Source of the DNA: Flavobacterium enshiense
Lineage (GTDB): Bacteria; Bacteroidota; Bacteroidia; Flavobacteriales; Flavobacteriaceae
DNA: 64,000 nucleotides
Assembly: GCF_022836875.1 (NCBI RefSeq)
Contig: NZ_CP090376.1
Coordinates: 2,542,001 to 2,606,000, forward strand
Reading direction: 5' to 3'
How positions within the stretch are numbered: position 1 is the first letter of the stretch; every line of letters begins with the position of its first letter. Below are positions 52,213 through 60,750 of this stretch, in pieces. Under the pieces are notes generated by a model. It saw only the letters and a program-made list of their open reading frames with translations. It had not been told where the DNA came from and searched no databases. Both the position numbers and the translations under genes were made by a program.

Positions 52213-55200
52213 TTATTTTAAAAATTTGATTCGATTGGGAATTTTAATAGTAAATAAGGTTCCTACATTTACCTTTGACTGTACAGTGATGGTCCCTTTT
52301 AATTTATCCAATGTTTCTTTAACAATGTATAATCCGATTCCTGATCCCGTCGATAGTGAGCTGGAACGGTAAAACATGTCAAAAATTTTCCCCTGCTCGT
52401 TTTCATCTATACCAACGCCATTATCCTCAATTGTGATTATGGCCTTTCTGTTATCACACTTAAAGTTAACGATTATAAAAGGATTTTCCTTGCTTCTGTC
52501 GAAATATTTATAGGCATTCGAAAGAATATTATTCATAATTATTGTAAGCCGATTATAATCGCAGACAAATTTCGCATCCGAATCCATCTGTATTTTCAGA
52601 TCGACTACTTTCGCTCCCTCAGCAAATTTTAGATTCCCTTTAATTTCTTTAACTAAAGCTTTAAAATCAATTTCATTATTCTCCAATTCCATTCGGGCAT
52701 TTCTCGAATAGTTGAGTATGTCATCTATAAAATTATCCAATTTTGAAACACTTGTATTGAGCATGGTCAGTCTCTCAATCAAAGTACTGTTTTCTTCCGT
52801 TATTCCTTTCTCTTCTATTTCAGTTTTCGAAATATTAATTAACCCCAACATCGACTTAAGAGGAGCGCGCAAATCGTGGGACGTACTGTAAACAAAACGG
52901 TCTAATTCTGAATTGGTTTTCTTCAATTCTTCATTGGAAAGAATAAGGTCTTGCTCTGCCCTTTTACGTTCTGTAATATCCCTGTAATTAAGAATCAGAG
53001 CATTGATATTGGCTTGATCCAACAAATTTAAAGCAGTACCTTCAACCCAAATCAAATGACCGTCTTTATGCGTAAGTCGGAACTGATTTTGTAACGGAAT
53101 CCCGGGAGAGCTGATTACTTCCCTGAAAAATTTCTCGGCTTTGATTAAATCCTTATAAAATATAAAACTGAGAAGCTGCTTTGATTTATAATCCTCCAAC
53201 CCATATCCGGATATCTTTGCTGCAGAAGGACTTTGATACTGGATTTCAAAATCTGAATTAACCAAAACGATAGCATCACTTATGTTTTCGGTTAAAGCAC
53301 GGTATTTTTCCTCGCTGTGCACCAACTTTAATTCAGCTTGTTTTCGCTCTGTTATATCGGTTCCAAAAATCATAACGTGTGTCACCTCATTATTGGTAAC
53401 AATGGGTACAAACCTTGAACGTACCCATTCGCCTGAAGAAATCTTATTCTCAATTTCAAGATGTTCTGCATTGCTGAAGCACTTTTCCAAAGCCTTTCTT
53501 GCTGCTTCACGACTCTCTTCAGGAAGGACGGAAATACAATCTAAACCAATTACTGTATCTACAGATAACTCTGGAGTTCTTGTCCTGTTTATAGCCTCAA
53601 TTTTATAATATTTATTTACATAAAGAATGATATCCGGGGAATTCTCAAACTGATTTTTAAAAAGTTCTGTTGCTCTTTTTCGCTCGGTAATCACTTCAGT
53701 AAACATTATAATACCGCCTATTTCCGATGTGGCTTTGTACCAGGGACGAATTTCCCATCGCAGCCATTCGATACTTCCGTCGACTCTAACAAAAGAATCT
53801 TCTTCCCGCTTCTCCACTGCGCCTTTCAGACAACGTTTATGAATATCTTTCCATTCCTGTCCGATTTCGGGAAATACTTCATAGTGGGTTTTCCCAATGA
53901 TATCCTGACCGGTCAGATTATAATCGGTTATCCATCTTCGGCTGGTAGCAATGTACCGCATATCGTTATCAAGCATGGCCAAACATGCCGGACTGTGTTC
54001 AATAAACAGATTAAGCTGTGCCTCACGTTCAGCTAATTTATCTTCTGCCCTTACTTTTTCTGTAACATCATTGGCTAATGTCAAAGCTGCCGGACGGTTG
54101 TTATAAAATATTCTGTGAGGATTAATCTCCATGACCATCTCTTCACCATTCTTTTTGAAATGTTTCCAGTTTTGTTTTATGAAAGTTTCTTCACCATTAA
54201 GCATTTTGCGCGCAAACTCTCTCAATTTCTCATGATCTTCTGCAGGACGATAATCAAGGACGGTCATGGTACTCCACTCATCTCTGGAATAACCGTATTT
54301 GTTCAGTACTGTTTCATTAACTTCCTCAATTTTTAAAGTTTCCAAATCCCAAATGAAAATGCAGGCAGGATTGTTATTAAATAAGTATCTGTATTTCTCT
54401 TCAGATTCCTTTAGGGCTACTTCTGCTTTATTCCTTTCGGTTATGTCGCGGATAATACCAAAGAAACCCCGCCCTTCCATGAGACGGGCACTAATTTCTG
54501 CTTCTAACAATGTTCCGTCTTTTCTTTTTATTTTCCTGTAAACTAAAGCCGACTTGTTTTTCCTTACATTTTCAATGGCAAACGCCTGTTCATTGACTTC
54601 TTCAGGAGCGATCAGTGATGAAATTTTCATCATCAGCATCTCATTACGCGTATAGCCAAACAATTGACAGGCATACTCATTTAAATCGATAATTTCCGTT
54701 TCTTCGTTTAATATCAGAATGGCTTCTCCAGCATATTCTATAAGGTTTCGGTAATTTTTTTCGGTAAGAAACAGCTTGACGCGACTAAGGTTAACACTGT
54801 TAATTATGGTTAGGTTCTTCTTGATTAAATAGTATGCAAAAGGAACAGCAAAAGCCATGGCTATCAAAAGTATCAGCAAAAACTTTTGGGTATAAGATGT
54901 ATAACCTTTTAAATTATCCTCATAAATCTTTTTACCTACTTTGACCTGTAATATACGCAGTCTGCTCACCTCATCCATGACAGGGGTTAAGCTTTGGGAT
55001 AATTTATTTTTTATAAAGGGATCAAGCTCAGAGCCATCGTCCTGAGCCAAAATCAATTTTAATTTTTCAACCGACTTCGATGATTCTTTCAGCAAACCAG
55101 TCGTTTTATCTACAATTATTTTTTCCTCCGGTGTGAGGTAAGTCTGCACATAAGCTTTCCAATTAGTATTGATGCTGTCCTGTGCCTGATTGATTTTTGC

Positions 55201-55446
55201 CAGTGCTTCGTTAAAACTTATCTGTTTCTTACTCGCCTGATTCGCTGTAGAAAGTATTACTGAAGTATTATAACGGACATCTCCCAACTGATCCATCGGA
55301 ATCAATCTGTCTTCAAAAAGTTCTTGGGAATTTCGGTTAAGTATTCGGATTTGTATAAAACCGTAAACACCTACTCCTACAATAAAACAAGACATGATAA
55401 ATACCAAGAAGGTTAATTCCATGGATGATCTTGCCTTATTGACCAT
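52213..55446 (-). CDS. Multi-PAS sensor histidine kinase
   Basis: This 1077-residue kinase has two membrane helices (about 10-30 and 190-210) that flank a periplasmic four-helix-bundle sensor like those of chemoreceptors (NSQELFEDRLIPMDQLGDVRYN). Five cytoplasmic PAS domains follow, starting about LIEYAGEAILIL, LFNNNPACIFIW, FIEHSPACLAML, QFENSPDIILYV and LTENISDAIVLV. HisKA carries His857 in YSTSHDLRAPLK, and HATPase has DNGVGIDENEQGKIFDMFYR and STGSGIGLYIVKETL. It forms an operon with a stand-alone receiver. Signals are unknown. Confidence 0.93.
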   Translation of the reverse strand: MVNKARSSMELTFLVFIMSCFIVGVGVYGFIQIRILNRNSQELFEDRLIPMDQLGDVRYNTSVILSTANQASKKQISFNEALAKINQAQDSINTNWKAYVQTYLTPEEKIIVDKTTGLLKESSKSVEKLKLILAQDDGSELDPFIKNKLSQSLTPVMDEVSRLRILQVKVGKKIYEDNLKGYTSYTQKFLLILLIAMAFAVPFAYYLIKKNLTIINSVNLSRVKLFLTEKNYRNLIEYAGEAILILNEETEIIDLNEYACQLFGYTRNEMLMMKISSLIAPEEVNEQAFAIENVRKNKSALVYRKIKRKDGTLLEAEISARLMEGRGFFGIIRDITERNKAEVALKESEEKYRYLFNNNPACIFIWDLETLKIEEVNETVLNKYGYSRDEWSTMTVLDYRPAEDHEKLREFARKMLNGEETFIKQNWKHFKKNGEEMVMEINPHRIFYNNRPAALTLANDVTEKVRAEDKLAEREAQLNLFIEHSPACLAMLDNDMRYIATSRRWITDYNLTGQDIIGKTHYEVFPEIGQEWKDIHKRCLKGAVEKREEDSFVRVDGSIEWLRWEIRPWYKATSEIGGIIMFTEVITERKRATELFKNQFENSPDIILYVNKYYKIEAINRTRTPELSVDTVIGLDCISVLPEESREAARKALEKCFSNAEHLEIENKISSGEWVRSRFVPIVTNNEVTHVMIFGTDITERKQAELKLVHSEEKYRALTENISDAIVLVNSDFEIQYQSPSAAKISGYGLEDYKSKQLLSFIFYKDLIKAEKFFREVISSPGIPLQNQFRLTHKDGHLIWVEGTALNLLDQANINALILNYRDITERKRAEQDLILSNEELKKTNSELDRFVYSTSHDLRAPLKSMLGLINISKTEIEEKGITEENSTLIERLTMLNTSVSKLDNFIDDILNYSRNARMELENNEIDFKALVKEIKGNLKFAEGAKVVDLKIQMDSDAKFVCDYNRLTIIMNNILSNAYKYFDRSKENPFIIVNFKCDNRKAIITIEDNGVGIDENEQGKIFDMFYRSSSLSTGSGIGLYIVKETLDKLKGTITVQSKVNVGTLFTIKIPNRIKFLK

Positions 55447-55641
55447 GTTTTTTGTTTTTAGTGGAAATTCTCCTTTTACAACATTGCAAATCTTTCTGAA
55501 AAAAGGTGGTAAATCTTTTTAAATCAAACCGATAAAAACAACGTTGTACCCAAATTTAACGAATATATTTTGTTTCCTCCATCAGAAATACTTACAAAAC
55601 AGATGAATTACATAAAAAACCCTTCAAACGAATTAAAGCGC

Positions 55642-55673
55642 AAAAGCCGCTAAATTACTTTAGCGGCTTTTGT
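55642..55673 (-). terminator. Terminator of ychF
   Basis: A perfect 13-bp stem, AAAAGCCGCTAAA (55642-55654) with TTTAGCGGCTTTT (55659-55671), lies just past the ychF stop on the minus strand. Confidence 0.75.
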
Positions 55674-55700
55674 CTATTTATCTTTTTCTTACAATTTTAA

Positions 55701-56795
55701 CTACACGTTAAATCTGAAATGCATTACATCTCCATCTTTAACAATATATTCTTTTCCTTCAACACGCAGTTTACCAGCTTCTTTCACTTTTGATTCTGAA
55801 CCGAAGTTAGAATAATCATCAAAAGCGATAACTTCCGCACGGATGAACCCTTTTTCAAAATCGGTATGGATTACTCCCGCCGCTTTTGGTGCTGTATCTC
55901 CGATATTAATCGTCCAAGCACGAACTTCTTTCACACCTGCAGTAAAATACGTCTGAAGGTTTAACAATTTATAAGCTGCACGGATTAGAACTGATGATCC
56001 CGGTTCACTCAAACCTAAATCTTCCAGGAAAACCTGACGCTCTTCGTAGCTTTCCAATTCGGTGATATCCGCTTCGGCACCAACAGAAAGAACAATAACT
56101 TCCGCCTGCTCGTCTTTAACCATTTCACGAACCTGATCTACATATTTGTTACCGTTAACAGCTGATGCTTCGTCTACGTTACAAACATACAATACTGGTT
56201 TTGTGGTAATTAACTGAAAATCTTCCATCAGTTCCTCTTCATCCTGATTTTGAGGAACTACGGTACGAGCCGATTTCGCCTGCATTAAAGCCTCACGGAT
56301 ACGATCCAATAACGCTTTTTCTGCCTGAGCTTCCTTGTTTCCGGTCTTAGCCGAACGATTTACTTTTTCCAAACGTTTATCTACCGTTTCAAGGTCTTTC
56401 AACTGCAACTCGATATCGATTGTTTCTTTATCGCGGATTGGATTTACATTACCATCAACGTGAACGATATTATCATTATCAAAACATCTTAAAACGTGAA
56501 TAATTGCATTACATTCTCTGATGTTTCCAAGGAACTGATTTCCTAAACCTTCACCTTTACTTGCACCTTTAACCAATCCTGCAATATCAACGATATCAAC
56601 GGTAGCCATTTGAACACGCTCCGGTTTTACCAATTCTTCCAATCTGTTGATTCTTGGATCTGGTACATTTACTACTCCGATGTTAGGTTCGATAGTACAA
56701 AACGGAAAGTTAGCACTTTGAGCTTTTGCATTAGATAAACAATTGAACAACGTTGATTTCCCAACATTTGGCAATCCTACAATTCCTGCTTTCAT
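55701..56795 (-). CDS. ychF: Redox-regulated ATPase YchF (Obg-like)
   Basis: This 364-residue P-loop protein has G1 GLPNVGKSTLFN, G3 VDIVDIAGLVKGASKGEGLGNQFL, a coiled-coil middle region, and a C-terminal TGS domain ending IVKDGDVMHFRFNV. Family members bind ribosomes, hydrolyse ATP rather than GTP, and modulate stress responses. Length and motifs are those of a complete YchF. Confidence 0.97.
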   Translation of the reverse strand: MKAGIVGLPNVGKSTLFNCLSNAKAQSANFPFCTIEPNIGVVNVPDPRINRLEELVKPERVQMATVDIVDIAGLVKGASKGEGLGNQFLGNIRECNAIIHVLRCFDNDNIVHVDGNVNPIRDKETIDIELQLKDLETVDKRLEKVNRSAKTGNKEAQAEKALLDRIREALMQAKSARTVVPQNQDEEELMEDFQLITTKPVLYVCNVDEASAVNGNKYVDQVREMVKDEQAEVIVLSVGAEADITELESYEERQVFLEDLGLSEPGSSVLIRAAYKLLNLQTYFTAGVKEVRAWTINIGDTAPKAAGVIHTDFEKGFIRAEVIAFDDYSNFGSESKVKEAGKLRVEGKEYIVKDGDVMHFRFNV

Positions 56796-56856
56796 TATAT
56801 TTTTATTTACAGTTGGAAAAAACCAACAAAATTTTATAATCGTTTTAAAAAGTTTG

Positions 56857-56864
56857 CAAATATA
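56857..56864 (-). promoter_or_regulatory. -7 promoter element of ychF
   Basis: CAAATATA reads TATATTTG on the minus strand, about 60 bases before the ATG. Confidence 0.6.
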
Positions 56865-56946
56865 CCGATTATAATGGAATTACAGAATAGCAGTTTGTTA
56901 ACATAATGGTAAACGTTTTTCGTTTTCGGTTGCTATGACTTTTAAA

Positions 56947-56989
56947 CACAAAAAAATCAGGGAGACTTTCTGTTTCGCCTCCCTGATTT
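56947..56989 (-). terminator. Terminator of the OmpA-family gene
   Basis: AAATCAGGGAG (56954-56964) pairs with CTCCCTGATTT (56979-56989). On the minus strand it is followed by a T-run. Confidence 0.85.
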
Positions 56990-57013
56990 ATTACATCCTG
57001 ATTTTTGTCTAAA

Positions 57014-58339
57014 TTATTTGACTACTCTTATGAGTGTTCTGCGGCTTTTAGCTTTTCCTTCTTCCTTAGTGTTATCACCAATCGGGAATTGTTCGCCGTA
57101 ACCGACAGCTTTTAAACGTTTCTTATTAATACCTTTTGAAACGAGGTAGTCTACGGCGGCTTTTGCTCTCCTTTCGGATAGCGCCTGATTATATGCTGAA
57201 GTACCAGGCGTACTGGTGTGTCCTTCCACATCCACACTTAAGTCGGGGTTCTCATTAAGGAATTTCACAACTTTGTCCAGACTGGCTTTATCCTCTGCAC
57301 TTAATGCTGACATCGCTTTTTTATAATGGAAAGTCATTTCAGGACAGCCTAAATTATCTTTTATACCTGCAAGTTTCGGACATTTATCGTCATCATCATT
57401 AACACCATCCCCATCTCCGTCCGGAATTGGGCAGCCAGCGTATTTAGCCACGCCGAAAACTTTCGGACATTTGTCGTTCTCGTCGTTGATGCCGTCCCCG
57501 TCACTATCCGGAATCGGGCAACCATCATACTTAGGCGAACCGGCAACAGTCGGACATTTATCTTTACTGTCAAAAACACCATCGCCGTCTGTATCTTTAT
57601 CCGTTACTGCCGCAGCGGGAGCCGCAACCGGAGCCATCGTTTCAAGTGACGGAGGATTTGTTTTCATATCCTCAAGTGTTTTTGGAGCCGAACGGAAGCC
57701 AATGGTCAATCCAAACTGCAAACCGCGGTTATTTATACCGTCTACAACATGAATTGGGTTTGGCGGATTTATAGGCACTGTTGCATCTGTACCGTTAGTA
57801 TCATTGATATCTGTAAATCCGTAAATGTACCTTGCGTAGACTCCAATATAGCTCGTTACCCAGTATTCCAATCCAAACGTACCGGCTATATCTGTGCCTT
57901 TAAGATTGCCGGACTGATCATGTTTAGTCTTATCATCGGCTTCTGATTTTGCATTCATCAGAAAATCGAATTGTGGACCTGCAAATACCGAGAATCTCCA
58001 GATTGGATTAAACTTAAACAAAATAGGAACCGACAAATATTCCAGTTTCAGTCTTCCGCCCAAATCAGGAGAGGGAAACGACTGGCTTATATCGGAACCC
58101 ATATTCGAATACAATAGTTCGGGCTGAATGGAAGTCTTCTTGCTGATGGCATAGTTATAATACACCCCGGCAACCAAACCTTCCTTAGAATCAGTTTCCA
58201 GACCATTTACTGAAGGATCATAATTAATGATTGATACATTCATTCCCACTTTTGCTCCAAAGAAAGAGCGATCTGTAATTTGAGCAACAACCTGCGTTAT
58301 ACTGCTGATTAATGCTATTGTTAAGGCCAGTTTTCTCAT
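57014..58339 (-). CDS. OmpA-family outer-membrane protein with TSP3 repeats
   Basis: This 441-residue protein has a signal peptide, an eight-stranded barrel of the OMP_b-brl type (about 25-210, e.g. FGAKVGMNVSIINYD and GLQFGLTIGFRS), an Ala/Pro linker, and three calcium-binding thrombospondin type 3 repeats (DTDGDGVFDSKDKCP, DSDGDGINDENDKCP, DGDGDGVNDDDDKCP). The end is an OmpA peptidoglycan-binding domain (VDVEGHTSTPGTSAYNQALSERRAKAAVDYLVSKG). It should tie the outer membrane to the cell wall. Confidence 0.93.
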   Translation of the reverse strand: MRKLALTIALISSITQVVAQITDRSFFGAKVGMNVSIINYDPSVNGLETDSKEGLVAGVYYNYAISKKTSIQPELLYSNMGSDISQSFPSPDLGGRLKLEYLSVPILFKFNPIWRFSVFAGPQFDFLMNAKSEADDKTKHDQSGNLKGTDIAGTFGLEYWVTSYIGVYARYIYGFTDINDTNGTDATVPINPPNPIHVVDGINNRGLQFGLTIGFRSAPKTLEDMKTNPPSLETMAPVAAPAAAVTDKDTDGDGVFDSKDKCPTVAGSPKYDGCPIPDSDGDGINDENDKCPKVFGVAKYAGCPIPDGDGDGVNDDDDKCPKLAGIKDNLGCPEMTFHYKKAMSALSAEDKASLDKVVKFLNENPDLSVDVEGHTSTPGTSAYNQALSERRAKAAVDYLVSKGINKKRLKAVGYGEQFPIGDNTKEEGKAKSRRTLIRVVK

Positions 58340-58364
58340 ACGCTAAAATTTTTGTTGATTTTCT

Positions 58365-58372
58365 CAAAACTA
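58365..58372 (-). promoter_or_regulatory. -7 promoter element of the OmpA-family gene
   Basis: CAAAACTA reads TAGTTTTG on the minus strand, about 25 bases before the ATG. Confidence 0.5.
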
Positions 58373-58410
58373 TCTTTCACAGCCATTGAAGATTTATATG
58401 CTGTGGTCCA

Positions 58411-58851
58411 TTATTGTCTCTTAAAACGCATTAGGGTCTTTTTACCCATATTGAAATTCAGGGTCTCTCCATCTTTTGAAACAGAATACGAATCTATTTT
58501 CAGAAGGTTTTGCATATAAACAGTTTCCCCTTTTCCATCACCGCACATCATTTTAGTCATCGCCAAAGGGTCCTTGAAACTGATTTTGTTCCCGTTAGCA
58601 TTTAATTTTCCGGTATAAGCATTACAACTGTTATTTCCGGATACTCTACCTTCATTTACTTCAAAATTAATGGTGGGCTTTTTGTCACGATACAGTTCAT
58701 CAAATACAACTCCAGTCTCAGAAATACCAACTAATTCCCAAGAGCCGTTTAGCTTTTCAAGTTGACCTTCGATATTTGTTGGAGTTTTGACCGAATTGCA
58801 GCTTATAAAAGAAAGACACATTATAACTGCGGTAAATAAACACTTCCTCAT
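58411..58851 (-). CDS. META-domain (HslJ-like) lipoprotein
   Basis: This 146-residue protein has a lipobox at FISC and a META domain: LNGSWELVGISETGV, NNSCNAYTGKLNANGNKISF and MTKMMCGDGKGETVYMQNLLKIDSY, where the Cys pair and NxYxG are diagnostic. HslJ-type proteins are heat-induced and confer novobiocin tolerance in E. coli. It lies upstream of the OmpA-family gene on the same strand, but that gene has its own promoter. Confidence 0.9.
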   Translation of the reverse strand: MRKCLFTAVIMCLSFISCNSVKTPTNIEGQLEKLNGSWELVGISETGVVFDELYRDKKPTINFEVNEGRVSGNNSCNAYTGKLNANGNKISFKDPLAMTKMMCGDGKGETVYMQNLLKIDSYSVSKDGETLNFNMGKKTLMRFKRQ

Positions 58852-59065
58852 ACTGTTAAAAAATTAGATTTTAATAACTTAATAATGGGGCCGTCTTAAG
58901 AAATTAAGTGTTAAAAGGAAATATCGAATTTACGAATTTTATTTCATTTATCTATAAATCAGCGTCATAAATCAACTAAATAAGTGAAATTTCATTTTTT
59001 ACATATACATAATCAACGTAAGAAATTTAGCAGTAACTTTACGAAAACCTTCAAAATAGTTCTTT

Positions 59066-59590
59066 ATGAAAAAAATAATTCTTCCCGTCCTTTTTATTGC
59101 TCTGACATTTGTGGGCTGTAAAACAAAAACACAAACAAAAGTCAACGAGTTAAAAGTGGCTTTAGAACCTAAAAGCGATACCAACACATCAGGAAATGTT
59201 GTTTTTTCCGAGAAAGAAGGAAAAGTAACTTTCACTGCAACTATTTCCGGCTTAACACCTGGAGTACATGCCATTCACATCCATGAAAAAGCAGATTGTT
59301 CTGCTGCAGATGCAGCTTCGGCAGGCGGACACTGGAATCCGACTTTCAAAAAACACGGAAAATGGGGAGAAGGTGAATATCATAAAGGCGATATCGGAAA
59401 TTTCACTGCAGATGAAAAAGGTAACGGTAAAATCACTTTAACCACTGACGAATGGTGTATCGGTTGCGGAGATGCGACAAAAGACGTCTTAGGAAAGGCT
59501 ATCATCGTTCATAAAGGTGCCGATGATTTCGTAACCCAACCAACAGGAAATGCCGGTGGCCGTGTGGCTTGTACCGCTATTATCCGATAA
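59066..59590 (+). CDS. sodC: Copper/zinc superoxide dismutase lipoprotein
   Basis: This 174-residue protein has a lipobox at FVGC. The Cu/Zn SOD fold is shown by HAIHIHEKADC (copper ligands and a disulfide Cys), GGHWNPTFKKHGKW with the bridging and zinc histidines, KGDIGNF with the zinc aspartate, GKAIIVHKGADDF, and GRVACTAI with the second disulfide Cys. A DEWCIGCGD loop adds another close Cys pair. It should remove periplasmic superoxide at the outer membrane. A TAACTTTA at 59034 is a possible -7 element. Confidence 0.95.
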   Translation: MKKIILPVLFIALTFVGCKTKTQTKVNELKVALEPKSDTNTSGNVVFSEKEGKVTFTATISGLTPGVHAIHIHEKADCSAADAASAGGHWNPTFKKHGKWGEGEYHKGDIGNFTADEKGNGKITLTTDEWCIGCGDATKDVLGKAIIVHKGADDFVTQPTGNAGGRVACTAIIR

Positions 59591-59733
59591 ATAGGTTTTA
59601 AGGTTACACCGGTTTTGGAACAGCTTTTTTTTGATCTGTTTATCAGCAAATTATATCGGACTCACATTAAACCAGTAAAATAATCGTAATTATTACCTTA
59701 CTTATTTTTTAGGTAGGGATGGTTTTTCTATGC

Positions 59734-59741
59734 TATATTTG
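59734..59741 (+). promoter_or_regulatory. -7 promoter element of the 247-residue unknown protein gene
   Basis: TATATTTG fits the consensus. It is followed by a direct repeat, ATCAGTGCT at 59748-59756 and 59759-59767, spaced one helical turn apart, near the expected transcription start. Confidence 0.5.
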
Positions 59742-59801
59742 TACTACATCAGTGCTGTATCAGTGCTATATCTATTACTTATAACTTTAGAAAACATAAC
59801 T

Positions 59802-60545
59802 GTGGGTAAATTAAAAGGGATACTACAATTGACGGGAAATTTTGACGGCCTTTCTTTCTATGAGGCAAATGGGAAGATCATCGTCCGCAAAACTGGTGGA
59901 TTTAACGGGGAAAAAATAAAGAACGATTCCAATTATGTCCTGGTTAGGGAAAACAGCACGGAGTTTGCGCAAAGTGCTAAAGCCGGCAAATATTTCAGAA
60001 ACGGAATTGCCAAGTATCTAAAACCTTTACATATACCGTATGTACATAATGCTGTAGTGCAATTATTTCAGGAGATTACCAAATTAGATACTAATAGCGA
60101 ACGCGGTAAGCGCACTGTTACCAACGGATTGGTTAGCGAGGAAGCAAAACAGCTTATAGCGAAATTCGAATTTAATAAAGCATCTCTTTTCAGCAGTTTT
60201 TTTCCTTTTAAGACGGAAATCGATGCGGAACTGAGGCAATTGGCTATAAAACAATTTACAACGGATATGATTACTAAACCTAAAGGGGCAACGCATATGG
60301 CGTTGACATTTTTTACTTTAGGTTTGGATTTTGAGAAACAAACTCAATTTCAACTACAGGAAAGCGCCGAATTACTTTTTGATTTCAGCAATGACGCTAC
60401 CACTCCTACCGACTTATTACTGCCTTCTGCTTTTTCTGCCAGCCCTGCGGTTTTTGGATTTTTAAGTGTTCGTTTTTTACAGGAAGTAAACGGGGAGCTT
60501 AACCGATTAGCCGGGGGTAATTTGAAGATTGTGGGGGCAATTTGA
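59802..60545 (+). CDS. Hypothetical protein of a recurrent Bacteroidota family
   Basis: This roughly 247-residue protein starts at GTG 59802 (GKLKGILQLTGNFDGLSFYE). The ATG at 59730 would place 24 hydrophobic, poorly protein-like residues over the promoter, so it is rejected. Conserved features are KIIVRKTGGFNGEKIKNDSNY, VRENSTEFAQSAKAGKYFRNGI, and the C-terminal FLSVRFLQEVNGELNRLAGGNLKIVGAI. I recall many Bacteroidota proteins with the same order (IxLxGxxGxxSFYxxxG, RxKGG, RENxxEFG), all without known function. No signal peptide. Confidence 0.75.
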   Translation: MGKLKGILQLTGNFDGLSFYEANGKIIVRKTGGFNGEKIKNDSNYVLVRENSTEFAQSAKAGKYFRNGIAKYLKPLHIPYVHNAVVQLFQEITKLDTNSERGKRTVTNGLVSEEAKQLIAKFEFNKASLFSSFFPFKTEIDAELRQLAIKQFTTDMITKPKGATHMALTFFTLGLDFEKQTQFQLQESAELLFDFSNDATTPTDLLLPSAFSASPAVFGFLSVRFLQEVNGELNRLAGGNLKIVGAI

Positions 60546-60659
60546 AAAACAGTCAACAACGTGGGGTTTCTTAGACTATAAGGGACGAGAAAGGATTGAC
60601 TTCTAGAGTTTTTATTCGCTTGGCAACTGGGCAAGAACATGCCCTTTAATTTAAAAAAA

Positions 60660-60688
60660 ACTACAACTTATTGCTGTTGTAGTTTTTT
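60660..60688. terminator. Terminator hairpin after the unknown protein gene
   Basis: ACTACAAC (60660-60667) pairs with GTTGTAGT (60676-60683), with A and T runs on both sides. Confidence 0.75.
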
Positions 60689-60703
60689 CTTTTAATTCTC
60701 TTT

Positions 60704-60733
60704 GGGGGCACGAATTACAAATCCGCGCTATCG
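60704..60733. repeat. Copy of the AATCCGCGCTATCG intergenic repeat
   Basis: The stretch contains AATTACAAATCCGCGCTATCG split over 60713-60733. The 14-base core AATCCGCGCTATCG recurs at 62471-62484. Confidence 0.7.
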
Positions 60734-60750
60734 AGGTGGTTTTTTCATAT

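Noticed and set aside
57361..57946. Open frames antisense or out of frame within the OmpA-family gene
   Set aside because: They are produced by the DGDGDG repeat codons and have no independent support.
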